Source: Bacteroidia bacterium (GTDB lineage Bacteria > Bacteroidota > Bacteroidia > Bacteroidales > Azobacteroidaceae). Taken from it: a stretch of 8,892 bases of DNA. The notes under the pieces are model-generated. The model worked only from the letters and a program-made list of their open reading frames with translations. It ran no database searches and had not been told where the DNA came from. The position numbers were made by a program, and so were the translations under genes. The stretch covers positions 1 to 8,892 of the forward strand of contig BNTT01000131.1 in assembly GCA_025996815.1 (NCBI GenBank). Reading direction: 5' to 3'. Each line of letters opens with the position of its first letter. The first letter of the stretch is position 1. This document shows, in pieces, positions 1-6,702 of this stretch.

Positions 1-2
1 TG

Positions 3-257
3 GGCAAACTTCTTTTGAATAAGGAGGCGATAATCAGGGATTTAGACAATGCGTGGGCAGTGGTGGCGGAGGGCATTCAAACCATTTTGCGCCGCGAGGG
101 CTATCCCAAGCCCTACGAAGCCCTCAAAGCATTGACGCGCACGAATGAGGAAATTACGGAAAAAGCAATCCATCAATTTATTGATACATTGCAAGTTAAC
201 GAAAATGTGAAGGCGGAATTGAGATTAATTACGCCGCAGAATTATACAGGTATTTAA
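3..257 (+). CDS. purB: Adenylosuccinate lyase, C-terminal fragment
   Basis: This is the last 84 codons of a gene that begins left of the window. The frame is open from base 3 and ends at TAA 255-257. The visible peptide (NNAW-like DNAWAVVAEGIQ, then RREGYPKPYEALKALTR, then ITPQNYTG at the end) matches the C-terminal helical domain of the Bacteroidetes type of PurB. From family knowledge, PurB is a cytosolic homotetramer of the fumarase/aspartase superfamily. It catalyses two beta-eliminations that release fumarate, from SAICAR in IMP synthesis and from adenylosuccinate in AMP synthesis. The signature loop and catalytic residues lie upstream and cannot be checked. The next gene starts 29 bp after the stop on the same strand with no terminator between, so co-transcription is likely. 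Confidence 0.93.
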   Translation, partial: GKLLLNKEAIIRDLDNAWAVVAEGIQTILRREGYPKPYEALKALTRTNEEITEKAIHQFIDTLQVNENVKAELRLITPQNYTGI

Positions 258-286
258 AAATTAATAATTAAAAAAAATCCAAACAG

Positions 287-1690
287 ATGATTACAGAAGA
301 TTGGACGCCCGGCAATGATGGGCAGCAGAGTGAAGATGGTTATAATCGTGAGAGAAAACCATTGAAGTTAGTTCGTCCCGGCGAGCCGGGTTACGGTAGT
401 GCAACAACATCCAACTACGGCACCTCCGGCGGGACAGGAGATTATGAGCGTGGCGGCTATCACAGCCGCCCAAGTGGAAACAACTACGAGCGTCGTGATG
501 ACGGTGGAAGTTATAATCGCCCGCGAAGCAATTATAACAGTTACGACCGGCAGGAAGGCGGCTACAACAGCCGTCCGAACTACAATTCCGGCAGCAGCAA
601 CGGCTACGACCGTCCGGCGCGACCCTACACGCCGCGCCCCTACAATTCGGAAGGCGGCGGTGGCGGCGGCTACGACTTGCAAAAAAAACGTCGCCCGCGT
701 GTGGGCGAGGATGGTCCCGCTGACCGTTTCGCGAGCAATCGCTATCCGAGCAGCAACGACCGCTACCAGAGTAACGACCGCTATCCGAGCAACAACGACC
801 GTTACCAGAGCAACGACCGCTATCCGAGCAACAATCGTTACCAGAGCAACGACCGTTACCCCTCGAACAATCGCTTTCCGAACAACAACCGCAATCCGCA
901 GCAACAGCAGCAATTTGATAAGTTTGCGGAAATCAAGAAGTCGAAATACCGCGAGGAACATTTTGACCCCGAAGAGCCGTTGCGTTTGAACAAATATCTG
1001 GCGAATGCGGGCGTGTGTTCGCGGCGCGAAGCCGACGAATTTATTCAGGCGGGCGTGGTGAAAGTGAACGGCACGGTGGTGACCGCACTTGGCACGAAGG
1101 TGAAACGCGCCGACGAGGTGGTGTTTCACGACCAACCCGTGCGTCTGGAAGCCAAAATGTATATCGTGCTCAACAAGCCGAAAAACTGCGTAACCACCGC
1201 CGACGACCCGCAAGAGCGTCTCACGGTGATGGATTTGGTGAAAACGGCTTGCCACGAGCGCATTTTTCCCGTCGGACGATTAGACAGAAACACGACAGGC
1301 GTGCTCCTGCTGACCAACGACGGCGATTTAGCCTCCAAATTGACCCATCCGAAATACGCGAAAAAGAAGATTTACCACGTGTGGTTAGATAAGGACGTAA
1401 CCATCGAGGATATGGAAAAACTCGCGAAGGGCATCGAACTGGAAGACGGCGAAATCCACGCCGACGCCATCAGTTTCATCACCGAGGAAGCCAACGACCA
1501 GGTGGGCATCGAAATCCACTCCGGTCGCAACCGCGTGGTGCGTCGAATGTTTGAAAGCCTTGGCTATCACGTGATTAAACTCGACCGCGTCTATTTTGCC
1601 GGCATGACGAAAAAGAATCTGAAGCGCGGGCATTGGCGTTATCTCACTGAAACAGAAGTGAATATGCTGAGGCAGGGGGCGTTTGAATGA
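287..1690 (+). CDS. rluB: Pseudouridine synthase, RluB/RsuA family, with long disordered N-terminus
   Basis: The predicted protein has 467 residues. Residues 1 to about 220 are low complexity, rich in Arg, Gly, Asn, Ser and Tyr, with near-repeats of SNDRYPSNN and SNDRYQ at 153-200. An S4 RNA-binding domain follows at about 232-285 (LRLNKYLANAGVCSRREAD). The pseudouridine synthase catalytic domain spans about 290-460, with motif GRLDRNTTG at 329-337 and the expected catalytic aspartate D333. A further conserved part is GRNRVVRRMFE (413-423). From family knowledge, RluB/RsuA enzymes isomerise a specific uridine in rRNA to pseudouridine; RluB acts on 23S U2605 in E. coli. The exact target here is inferred. 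The typical core is about 240-290 residues, so nearly half of this protein is extension. The ATG at 287 follows purB closely and keeps the whole extension in frame. RluF-like or RsuA-like specificity cannot be excluded. Confidence 0.92.
   Translation: MITEDWTPGNDGQQSEDGYNRERKPLKLVRPGEPGYGSATTSNYGTSGGTGDYERGGYHSRPSGNNYERRDDGGSYNRPRSNYNSYDRQEGGYNSRPNYNSGSSNGYDRPARPYTPRPYNSEGGGGGGYDLQKKRRPRVGEDGPADRFASNRYPSSNDRYQSNDRYPSNNDRYQSNDRYPSNNRYQSNDRYPSNNRFPNNNRNPQQQQQFDKFAEIKKSKYREEHFDPEEPLRLNKYLANAGVCSRREADEFIQAGVVKVNGTVVTALGTKVKRADEVVFHDQPVRLEAKMYIVLNKPKNCVTTADDPQERLTVMDLVKTACHERIFPVGRLDRNTTGVLLLTNDGDLASKLTHPKYAKKKIYHVWLDKDVTIEDMEKLAKGIELEDGEIHADAISFITEEANDQVGIEIHSGRNRVVRRMFESLGYHVIKLDRVYFAGMTKKNLKRGHWRYLTETEVNMLRQGAFE
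743..886 (+). repeat. Degenerate coding repeats for SNDRYPSNN/SNDRYQ
   Basis: Inside the rluB N-terminal region, the units AACGACCGCTATCCGAGCAA and AACGACCGTTACCAGAGCAA alternate with small changes. They encode repeated Asn-Asp-Arg-Tyr blocks at residues 153-200. The units are imperfect and differ at synonymous positions, so this is an older coding repeat, although it could still change length by slippage. Confidence 0.7.
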
Positions 1691-1713
1691 TGAATAGTTC
1701 ACTGTGTTTATTG

Positions 1714-1769
1714 CCGCGTAGCGGTGGAATTTTAGTAGCCGTGGGTGTAAGCCCACGGCTACTAAAATT
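1714..1769. repeat. REP-like double palindrome between convergent rluB and dnaK
   Basis: A small hairpin, CCGC-GTA-GCGG, sits at 1714-1724. A perfect 18-bp inverted repeat follows: AATTTTAGTAGCCGTGGG at 1728-1745 pairs with 1752-1769 around the loop TGTAAG. The large stem lies 38 bp after the rluB stop and is followed by TTTTATAAAA, so it may also act as a bidirectional terminator. The core GCCGTGGG...CCCACGGC is similar in design to the CCGTAGGCT...AGCCTACGG palindromes at 6893-6912 and 7001-7020. That suggests a family of dispersed intergenic palindromes in this genome (inference). Confidence 0.75.
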
Positions 1770-1779
1770 TTATAAAAGA

Positions 1780-1813
1780 CAAAGCCCCAACCTTATAAAA
1801 GATTGGAACTTTG
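1780..1813 (-). terminator. Rho-independent terminator of dnaK
   Basis: On the minus strand, 13 bases past the dnaK stop, 15 bases at 1799-1813 pair with 15 bases at 1780-1794 around a 4-base loop (1795-1798). Three of the pairs are G-U in the minus-strand RNA. In plus-strand RNA the same positions are C-A mismatches, so the stem is complete only in the dnaK transcript. A T-rich run (TCTTTTATAAAATTTTAG) follows on the minus strand, as expected for an intrinsic terminator. Confidence 0.75.
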
Positions 1814-1826
1814 CCCGATTTAATTT

Positions 1827-3797
1827 TTATTTCACCTCCTCAAAATCCACATCCTGAACCTCATCGCCACCGGATGCCTGACTTTGACCGCCGCCGCCGG
1901 CATTAGCATTCGCCTGCTGCCTTGCCTGGTCAAACGGATTGCCACCCATGCTTGCGAAGGGGTCGGCTCCGGCAAACGGGTTGCCGCCTGCGCCTGCGTT
2001 GGCATACATTGCTTGGCTGGCGGCTTGGAAGGCTGTGTTCACTTCCGCCATGCCTGCTTCGCAGCCTGCGAGGTCTTGACTCTTGTGAGCCTCTTTCAGC
2101 TTGCTTAGAGCGGCTTCTATGGGTGGTTTTTTGTCTGCCGGAATTTTGTCGCCCAAGTCTTTCAGTTGCTTTTCTGTTTGGAAAATCACGCTGTCGGCTT
2201 TGTTGAGGCTGTCGATTTTCGCCTTTTCCTTTTTGTCCGATTCGGCGTTGGCGGCTGCTTCGTCCTTCATTCGTTGGATTTCGGCGTCGCTCAAGCCGCT
2301 GGAGGCTTCTATGCGGATGCTTTGTTCCTTGCCCGTCGCCTTGTCTTTGGCGGACACGCTCACTACGCCGTTGGCGTCGATGTCGAACGTTACTTCAATT
2401 TGAGGTACGCCTCGCGGTGCGGGCATGATGCCGTCCAAGTGGAATTTGCCGATGGTCTTGTTTTGACTTGCCAACGGGCGTTCGCCTTGCAGGACGTGAA
2501 TTTCCACCGATGGCTGGTTATCGACCGCCGTCGTGAACGTTTCCGACTTCTTGATGGGGATAGTCGAGTTGGCTTCAATCAACTTGGTCATCACGCTGCC
2601 CATCGTTTCGATACCCAACGAGAGCGGGGTCACATCCAAGAGCAGCAGACCGCCCAAATTGCTGTCGCCCGCCAAGATACCGCCCTGAATGGCTGCACCA
2701 ACGGCTACCACTTCGTCGGGATTCACGTTCTTACTCGGCTCTTTGCCAAAAATCTGCTTCACCTTGTCCTGAATGGCGGGGATACGGGTCGAACCACCCA
2801 CGAGGATGACTTCATTCACTTCTTTTGCCGAGATGCCCGCGTCCTTCAACGCCTTTTCGCACGGCGCAACGGTTTTTTGAATCAGGGCATCTGCCAGCTG
2901 TTCAAACTTCGCGCGGGTCAGGGTTTTCACCAAGTGCTTCGGCATACCGTCCACAGGCATGATGTAGGGCAGGTTGATTTCCGTGGAAGCGGTGCTCGAA
3001 AGTTCGATTTTCGCCTTTTCAGCGGCTTCACGGAGGCGTTGCATCGCCATCGGGTCTTTGCGCAAGTCAAGCCCTTCGTCGTTTTGAAATTCGGCTGCCA
3101 ACCAGTCCACAATCACGTTGTCGAAGTCGTCGCCCCCCAAGTGGGTGTCGCCATTGGTCGATTTCACTTCAAACGCGCCGTCGCCGATGTCCAGAATTGA
3201 AATATCGAACGTGCCGCCGCCAAGGTCGAACACCGCGATTTTCATATCCTTATCCGTCTTTTCCAAGCCGTAAGCCAAAGCCGCCGCCGTTGGCTCGTTC
3301 ACGATACGCTTCACTTTCAAGCCCGCGATTTCGCCCGCCTCAATCGTCGCTTGACGTTGAGAATCAGAGAAATACGCCGGCACGGTGATAACTGCTTCGT
3401 CCACCGAAAGCCCCAAATAGTCCTCAGCCGTTTTCTTCATTTTCTGAAGCACGATGGCTGAAATTTCCTGCGGCGAAAACTTGCGACCGTCAATTTCCAC
3501 CCGTGGGGTGTTGTTGTCGCCTTTCGCCACCTTGTACGACACGCGCTTCACTTCCGCCGCCACCTGGTCGAACGTTTCGCCCATAAACCGTTTAATCGAA
3601 TAAATCGTTTTCGTAGGGTTTGTAACCGCCTGACGCTTAGCCGGGTCGCCCACTTTGCGCTCGTTTCCAACAAATGCCACGACTGAAGGGGTCGTAGCCT
3701 TTCCTTCGCTGTTAGGGATGACCACAGGCTTGCCACCTTCCATGACCGCCACACACGAGTTGGTCGTTCCCAAGTCAATTCCAATAATTTTTCCCAT
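1827..3797 (-). CDS. dnaK: Molecular chaperone DnaK (Hsp70)
   Basis: The complete protein has 656 residues, close to the family norm of about 640. The nucleotide-binding domain covers about 1-382, with phosphate-1 motif [14 protein letters not shown] (5-18), phosphate-2 motif [12 protein letters not shown] (189-200) and adenosine motif [10 protein letters not shown] (333-342). The hydrophobic linker LLLLDVTP is at 384-391. The substrate-binding beta-sandwich (about 392-505) and helical lid follow, then a Gly/Ala/Asn-rich tail ending in DFEEVK. From family knowledge, it binds exposed hydrophobic peptides in an ATP-controlled cycle with DnaJ and GrpE in the cytosol. Neither partner lies next to it here. 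The gene stands alone between convergent rluB and a divergent gap. The segment before the linker reads NLGG, where many homologues have VKD. A terminator (1780-1813) follows the gene, and a sigma-54-type promoter match precedes it at 3847-3861, suggesting monocistronic, activator-dependent expression. Confidence 0.99.
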   Translation of the reverse strand: MGKIIGIDLGTTNSCVAVMEGGKPVVIPNSEGKATTPSVVAFVGNERKVGDPAKRQAVTNPTKTIYSIKRFMGETFDQVAAEVKRVSYKVAKGDNNTPRVEIDGRKFSPQEISAIVLQKMKKTAEDYLGLSVDEAVITVPAYFSDSQRQATIEAGEIAGLKVKRIVNEPTAAALAYGLEKTDKDMKIAVFDLGGGTFDISILDIGDGAFEVKSTNGDTHLGGDDFDNVIVDWLAAEFQNDEGLDLRKDPMAMQRLREAAEKAKIELSSTASTEINLPYIMPVDGMPKHLVKTLTRAKFEQLADALIQKTVAPCEKALKDAGISAKEVNEVILVGGSTRIPAIQDKVKQIFGKEPSKNVNPDEVVAVGAAIQGGILAGDSNLGGLLLLDVTPLSLGIETMGSVMTKLIEANSTIPIKKSETFTTAVDNQPSVEIHVLQGERPLASQNKTIGKFHLDGIMPAPRGVPQIEVTFDIDANGVVSVSAKDKATGKEQSIRIEASSGLSDAEIQRMKDEAAANAESDKKEKAKIDSLNKADSVIFQTEKQLKDLGDKIPADKKPPIEAALSKLKEAHKSQDLAGCEAGMAEVNTAFQAASQAMYANAGAGGNPFAGADPFASMGGNPFDQARQQANANAGGGGQSQASGGDEVQDVDFEEVK

Positions 3798-3844
3798 TTC
3801 TTTAATTTTTTAATTGTTTTTACTTTGTTTATTTTCCCGATAAA

Positions 3845-3862
3845 GAGCAAATGCCGTGCCAA
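3845..3862 (-). promoter_or_regulatory. Sigma-54 (RpoN) type -24/-12 promoter for dnaK
   Basis: Read on the minus strand, the sequence is TTGGCACGGCATTTGCT. It matches the established sigma-54 consensus YTGGCACGrNNNTTGCW at every specified position: -24 element TGGCAC at 3861-3856, -12 element TTGC at 3850-3847. The predicted start would lie near 3835, giving a leader of about 38 bases before the dnaK ATG at 3797. A less likely alternative is a weak sigma-ABfr promoter, since TTTG also occurs about 20 bp upstream of the -12 TTTG, but the TA of TAnnTTTG is missing. Confidence 0.7.
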
Positions 3863-3882
3863 CAGTAATAGCACAAAAAAAA

Positions 3883-3897
3883 CTGACAAATTGTCAG
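3883..3897. promoter_or_regulatory. 15-bp palindrome, candidate regulator site upstream of dnaK
   Basis: CTGACAA-A-TTGTCAG is a perfect 7+1+7 palindrome. Its near edge lies 21 bp upstream of the -24 element, and a run of eight T (minus strand) follows it. The position suits an operator or an activator site for the dnaK promoter. It is not the CIRCE element bound by HrcA. Which protein binds it is unknown. Confidence 0.55.
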
Positions 3898-4049
3898 GCA
3901 GCACTGAGGGGGGAGGGGAGCCCGCTACCGCACTGCGCTTCGCTTGTACGAGGTTGTTTTGTTTATAAAATTAGGTGAAAATGAGGTTTAATTTTCATTT
4001 ACCCACACCAAACATTTTAATGCGTTGACCCTGAAACCCAAAATTGCCG
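3898..4049. other. Non-coding stretch between divergent promoters
   Basis: The part at 3906-3953 is unusually GC-rich for this gap (a G-run, then CGCTACCGCACTGCGCTTCG) and could form an imperfect hairpin. The rest is AT-rich. TGAAAAT...ATTTTCA makes a weak 7-bp stem around 3974-3998. No gene is recognised. The GC-rich part resembles a degraded intergenic repeat, but I cannot support a family. Confidence 0.3.
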
Positions 4050-4081
4050 TTTGTATATGCAGACAATTTATTGTACCTTTG
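4050..4081 (+). promoter_or_regulatory. Bacteroidetes housekeeping promoter (-33 TTTG / -7 TACCTTTG)
   Basis: TTTG at 4050-4053 is followed after 20 bp by TACCTTTG at 4074-4081. This matches the established Bacteroidetes sigma-ABfr pattern (TTTG, spacer of about 19-21 bp, TAnnTTTG). Transcription would start near 4088, about 150 bp upstream of the glycosylase ATG at 4240 and 14 bp upstream of the short ORF at 4102. Confidence 0.7.
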
Positions 4082-4101
4082 CCCCCTCAAAAACAATTAT
4101 T

Positions 4102-4200
4102 ATGTGTTTAGGAATACAAGCAAATAAGGTGAAAATAGGGGTATTATTAGCCTATTTATGTTCTAAGATAGAGGACATTACATTTGGTCAATCGCAGTAA
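4102..4200 (+). CDS. Short 32-residue ORF, unrecognised
   Basis: ATG at 4102 and TAA at 4198-4200 give 32 residues beginning MCLGIQANKVKIGVLLAYL and ending TFGQSQ. It is the first ORF downstream of the promoter at 4050-4081 and lies 39 bp before the glycosylase gene. The middle (KIGVLLAYLCSKIEDI) looks like one amphipathic helix. It could be a small protein, a leader peptide affecting the next gene, or the N-terminal remnant of a lost gene. No family is assigned. A chance ORF of this length is also possible. Confidence 0.3.
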   Translation: MCLGIQANKVKIGVLLAYLCSKIEDITFGQSQ

Positions 4201-4239
4201 AAGAAAATAAATTAGACTTTAAAAATGCAGTAAACAACT

Positions 4240-6699
4240 ATGGATACATTTGAAACTTTAAAAACATCTTTCTCCCCAATCTCAAACTCAGACACAACAA
4301 TTCTGATTTTAGGGTCATTGCCCGGCGACAAGTCGCTGGAACTTGGCGAATATTATGGGCATCCGAGCAACCGGTTTTGGAAAGTTATGGCTCACATCAC
4401 CGAGGACGAGCTGCCTCTCACTTATGCGGATAAAAAGCAGTTGCTCTTGCAATCAAATATCGGCGTTTGGGATGTTGCCCATCAAGCGAAGCGAAAAGGT
4501 AGCCTTGACAGTGATATTAAAGATGTGGTGCCTAACGATTTAGACAGTTTTGTCGCTAACCACAAGCATTTAAAAGTAGTTGGTTTTAATGGGAAAAAGG
4601 CGGAAGCCCTTTTTGACAGATATTTCACCCGAAAACCCGGCATTAACTATATTTCTCTGCCAAGCACCAGCCCCGCAAATGCCGGTATCAGCTTTGGCGG
4701 TCTGTGTGAGGTGTGGCGACAGATGGCGATTGCCTTGTTGCTCTGCGTGATGCCGTGCACTTTGCCGGCGCAATCTCACGCGCATTATGATTTGGAGGAG
4801 GTGGTGGTTGCGGGCAGCCGTTCCAAATTGGAGGACAAGAGCGTGGCTAATGTTACGAAATTAAATTTGTCTAACAGTGCGGAAATATCGGGGCTTTCGC
4901 TTTCGCAGAAGTTGACGGGCGTGGCAGGTATCAGCAATTTCAGTACCGGCGCCGGTATTGGCAAGCCGGTTATTCGTGGCTTGAGCGGCAATCGGATTGC
5001 GGTTTTTGCGCAGGGCACTCGCATCGAGAATCAGCAGTGGGGCGATGAACACGGCTTGGGGTTGGACGAAAACGGCTATGAGCAGGTGGAAATCATCAAA
5101 GGTCCGGCTTCCCTCCTGTACGGCAGCGATGCCCTGGGCGGCGTTTTGTATTTTTCAGACGCGCTCTATGCCAAGGGAAACAGCCTCGAGGGCACGCTCG
5201 GCTCGGAATATAACAGCAACACCAACGGCTGGCGCAACACGGGGGCGTTCAAACTGTCGAAAAATCGCTTCCATTGGAACGCTTTTGGCGGCTACACCAC
5301 ACACGAGGACTACCGCGACGGCAACCACGACGCGGTGCCCAACAGCCGTTTCCACACCGGCGATTTCAAAACATCGCTGGGCTATACCGGCGAAAAAATC
5401 ATCAGTGCGCTGAAATACAGCGTTTTGAGCGAAAAATACGGCTTAGTAGCCCCCGATGAAGAAGGTGCTCCCTACCAAAAATTGACCACGCACATCGTCA
5501 GTTCCGAAAACACCCTGTTCTTTGACAATGCCTCCAAACTAAAATTAAATGTCGGTTATGTTTTCAACAATCGCAAGGAATTTGAGGACGGGGATATTGC
5601 CGCGCTGGATATGAATCTGGGCACATTTTCATACGATGCCAAATGGTATTTGCCCAAATGGAACGAGCGATGGACATTCACGCTTGGCACGCAGGGGATG
5701 CACCAAACCAATGCCAACAAAGGCGAAGAAATGCTGATTCCCGATGCCACAACTGCCGATATTGGCGTGTTTGGCGTGTCGGAATACTACTATACCGAAA
5801 AATCGCATTGGCAAATTGGGCTGCGCTTCGACGGACGAAACATTGATAGTGAGGAGTTTACGGAAAACTATACGGCGTTCAATTTTTCTACGGGGATTGT
5901 GCAGTCGCTGGCACACAATCTGTCGCTGCGGGCAAACCTTTCTTCGGGCTATCGCACGCCCAATATGTTTGAACTGTTGAGCGATGGCGTTCACGAGGGC
6001 ACCAATCGCTACGAGATTGGCAATCGCGCGCTGAAAACTGAAAACAGTTATCAGATAGATGTTTCGTTGGATTTCAAAAATGAACACGTTGAACTGTTTC
6101 TGAACCCCTATTTCAACTATATTCGCCATTATATTTATTTGCAGCCTTCGGACGAAATTCTGGAAGAACAGCCGGTTTACTATTATTCCCAAGCCGATGC
6201 CTGTCTCTACGGCGGCGAGGCGGGCTTTCACTTCCACCCGCACCCGTTGGATTGGTTGCACGTGGAAGGCTCGTATAGCAACACCTTTGGCGAAAAAGCT
6301 GACCGGCAGGATTTGCCGCTGATGCCGGCGCAAAAGTTGAGCGCGACCGTCAGAGCCAATTTTTCGCCCAATAATGCGACACGCAAAATCCTCCGCAAAT
6401 TTTCTGCCTACCTGCAAGAGCAGTATTCATTCGCCCAAAATCGCATCGCCGAATATGAAACCGCCACGCCTGCCTACAATCTGGTCAATGCCGGCTTAGC
6501 GTTCGAGTTTCAATGCGGCAAACAAAAAATCAAATTCAACGCGGCAGTCAACAACATTTTCAACACCGTCTATTACGACCATTTGTCGCGCTACAAGCAG
6601 GAAGGCATCTACGACCGGGGGCGCAATCTGAATTTGAAAGTAAGTGTGCCGTTTGGGGGTGTCCCAATGACGAAGTCAGGAGTTACTCATTTAGAATAA
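4240..6699 (+). CDS. In-frame fusion: hypoxanthine-DNA glycosylase + TonB-dependent receptor
   Basis: One open frame of 819 residues. Residues 1 to about 161 form a complete DNA-deoxyinosine glycosylase of the MUG/UDG-superfamily family 6 type: GSLPGDKSLELGEYYGHP (25-42), SNRFW with N44, IGVWDVAHQAKRKGSLDSDI (74-93) and PSTSPAN (141-147). From family knowledge this enzyme removes hypoxanthine formed by adenine deamination in cytosolic DNA. From residue 162 the frame continues directly as a TonB-dependent outer-membrane receptor: signal peptide at about 162-181, TonB-box-like EEVVVAGS (186-193), plug domain (about 200-310, IRGLSGNRIAVF and VEIIKGPASLLYGSDALGG), then a 22-strand-type barrel to SVPFG. 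The two roles belong in different compartments and an internal signal peptide is not expected to work from M1. Two products from one frame, or a non-functional fusion, are therefore more plausible than one working bifunctional protein. ATG 4240 is chosen because the glycosylase fold starts there. Confidence 0.85.
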   Translation: MDTFETLKTSFSPISNSDTTILILGSLPGDKSLELGEYYGHPSNRFWKVMAHITEDELPLTYADKKQLLLQSNIGVWDVAHQAKRKGSLDSDIKDVVPNDLDSFVANHKHLKVVGFNGKKAEALFDRYFTRKPGINYISLPSTSPANAGISFGGLCEVWRQMAIALLLCVMPCTLPAQSHAHYDLEEVVVAGSRSKLEDKSVANVTKLNLSNSAEISGLSLSQKLTGVAGISNFSTGAGIGKPVIRGLSGNRIAVFAQGTRIENQQWGDEHGLGLDENGYEQVEIIKGPASLLYGSDALGGVLYFSDALYAKGNSLEGTLGSEYNSNTNGWRNTGAFKLSKNRFHWNAFGGYTTHEDYRDGNHDAVPNSRFHTGDFKTSLGYTGEKIISALKYSVLSEKYGLVAPDEEGAPYQKLTTHIVSSENTLFFDNASKLKLNVGYVFNNRKEFEDGDIAALDMNLGTFSYDAKWYLPKWNERWTFTLGTQGMHQTNANKGEEMLIPDATTADIGVFGVSEYYYTEKSHWQIGLRFDGRNIDSEEFTENYTAFNFSTGIVQSLAHNLSLRANLSSGYRTPNMFELLSDGVHEGTNRYEIGNRALKTENSYQIDVSLDFKNEHVELFLNPYFNYIRHYIYLQPSDEILEEQPVYYYSQADACLYGGEAGFHFHPHPLDWLHVEGSYSNTFGEKADRQDLPLMPAQKLSATVRANFSPNNATRKILRKFSAYLQEQYSFAQNRIAEYETATPAYNLVNAGLAFEFQCGKQKIKFNAAVNNIFNTVYYDHLSRYKQEGIYDRGRNLNLKVSVPFGGVPMTKSGVTHLE
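4723..6699 (+). CDS. TonB-dependent receptor module, probable internal start
   Basis: If translation restarts inside the fused frame, the receptor begins at ATG 4723 (658 residues) or at GTG 4711, which adds Trp-Arg-Gln and gives the signal peptide a positive n-region. The signal peptide has a hydrophobic core (AIALLLCVMPCTLPA) and a plausible cleavage site after AQSHA. The receptor is full length for a small TonB-dependent transporter: plug with NQQWGDEHGLGLDENGYE, barrel motifs SGYRTPNMFELLSDGVHEGTN and the near-terminal strand GRNLNLKVSVPF. From family knowledge it imports a ligand across the outer membrane using TonB-ExbBD energy. Some barrel motifs recall ZnuD-like metal or haem receptors, but the substrate cannot be read from sequence. 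Fourteen extra residues follow the usual terminal Phe. Confidence 0.6.
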   Translation: MAIALLLCVMPCTLPAQSHAHYDLEEVVVAGSRSKLEDKSVANVTKLNLSNSAEISGLSLSQKLTGVAGISNFSTGAGIGKPVIRGLSGNRIAVFAQGTRIENQQWGDEHGLGLDENGYEQVEIIKGPASLLYGSDALGGVLYFSDALYAKGNSLEGTLGSEYNSNTNGWRNTGAFKLSKNRFHWNAFGGYTTHEDYRDGNHDAVPNSRFHTGDFKTSLGYTGEKIISALKYSVLSEKYGLVAPDEEGAPYQKLTTHIVSSENTLFFDNASKLKLNVGYVFNNRKEFEDGDIAALDMNLGTFSYDAKWYLPKWNERWTFTLGTQGMHQTNANKGEEMLIPDATTADIGVFGVSEYYYTEKSHWQIGLRFDGRNIDSEEFTENYTAFNFSTGIVQSLAHNLSLRANLSSGYRTPNMFELLSDGVHEGTNRYEIGNRALKTENSYQIDVSLDFKNEHVELFLNPYFNYIRHYIYLQPSDEILEEQPVYYYSQADACLYGGEAGFHFHPHPLDWLHVEGSYSNTFGEKADRQDLPLMPAQKLSATVRANFSPNNATRKILRKFSAYLQEQYSFAQNRIAEYETATPAYNLVNAGLAFEFQCGKQKIKFNAAVNNIFNTVYYDHLSRYKQEGIYDRGRNLNLKVSVPFGGVPMTKSGVTHLE

Positions 6700-6702
6700 C
6701 TT

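Noticed and set aside
368..1255. Long minus-strand ORF opposite rluB
   Set aside because: It mirrors the low-complexity, GC-rich coding of rluB and has a repetitive Val/Ala/Ile composition with no domain pattern. The plus strand has clear S4 and catalytic motifs.
2166..3200. Long plus-strand ORF (344 residues) opposite dnaK
   Set aside because: It lies wholly inside the unmistakable dnaK gene on the other strand and is explained by that gene's codon bias.
3798..3900. CIRCE/HrcA operator or sigma-32 promoter upstream of dnaK
   Set aside because: I looked for TTAGCACTC-N9-GAGTGCTAA and sigma-32-like boxes and saw neither. Only the sigma-54-type match and the 15-bp palindrome are present.
4600..4722. 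Separate promoter for the receptor inside the glycosylase coding region
   Set aside because: TATATTTC near 4650 resembles the -7 element but lacks the final G, and the nearest upstream TTTG is about 32 bp away, which is too far.
5629..6417. Minus-strand ORF (262 residues) opposite the receptor
   Set aside because: It is antisense to clear receptor barrel sequence and has no recognisable domain.
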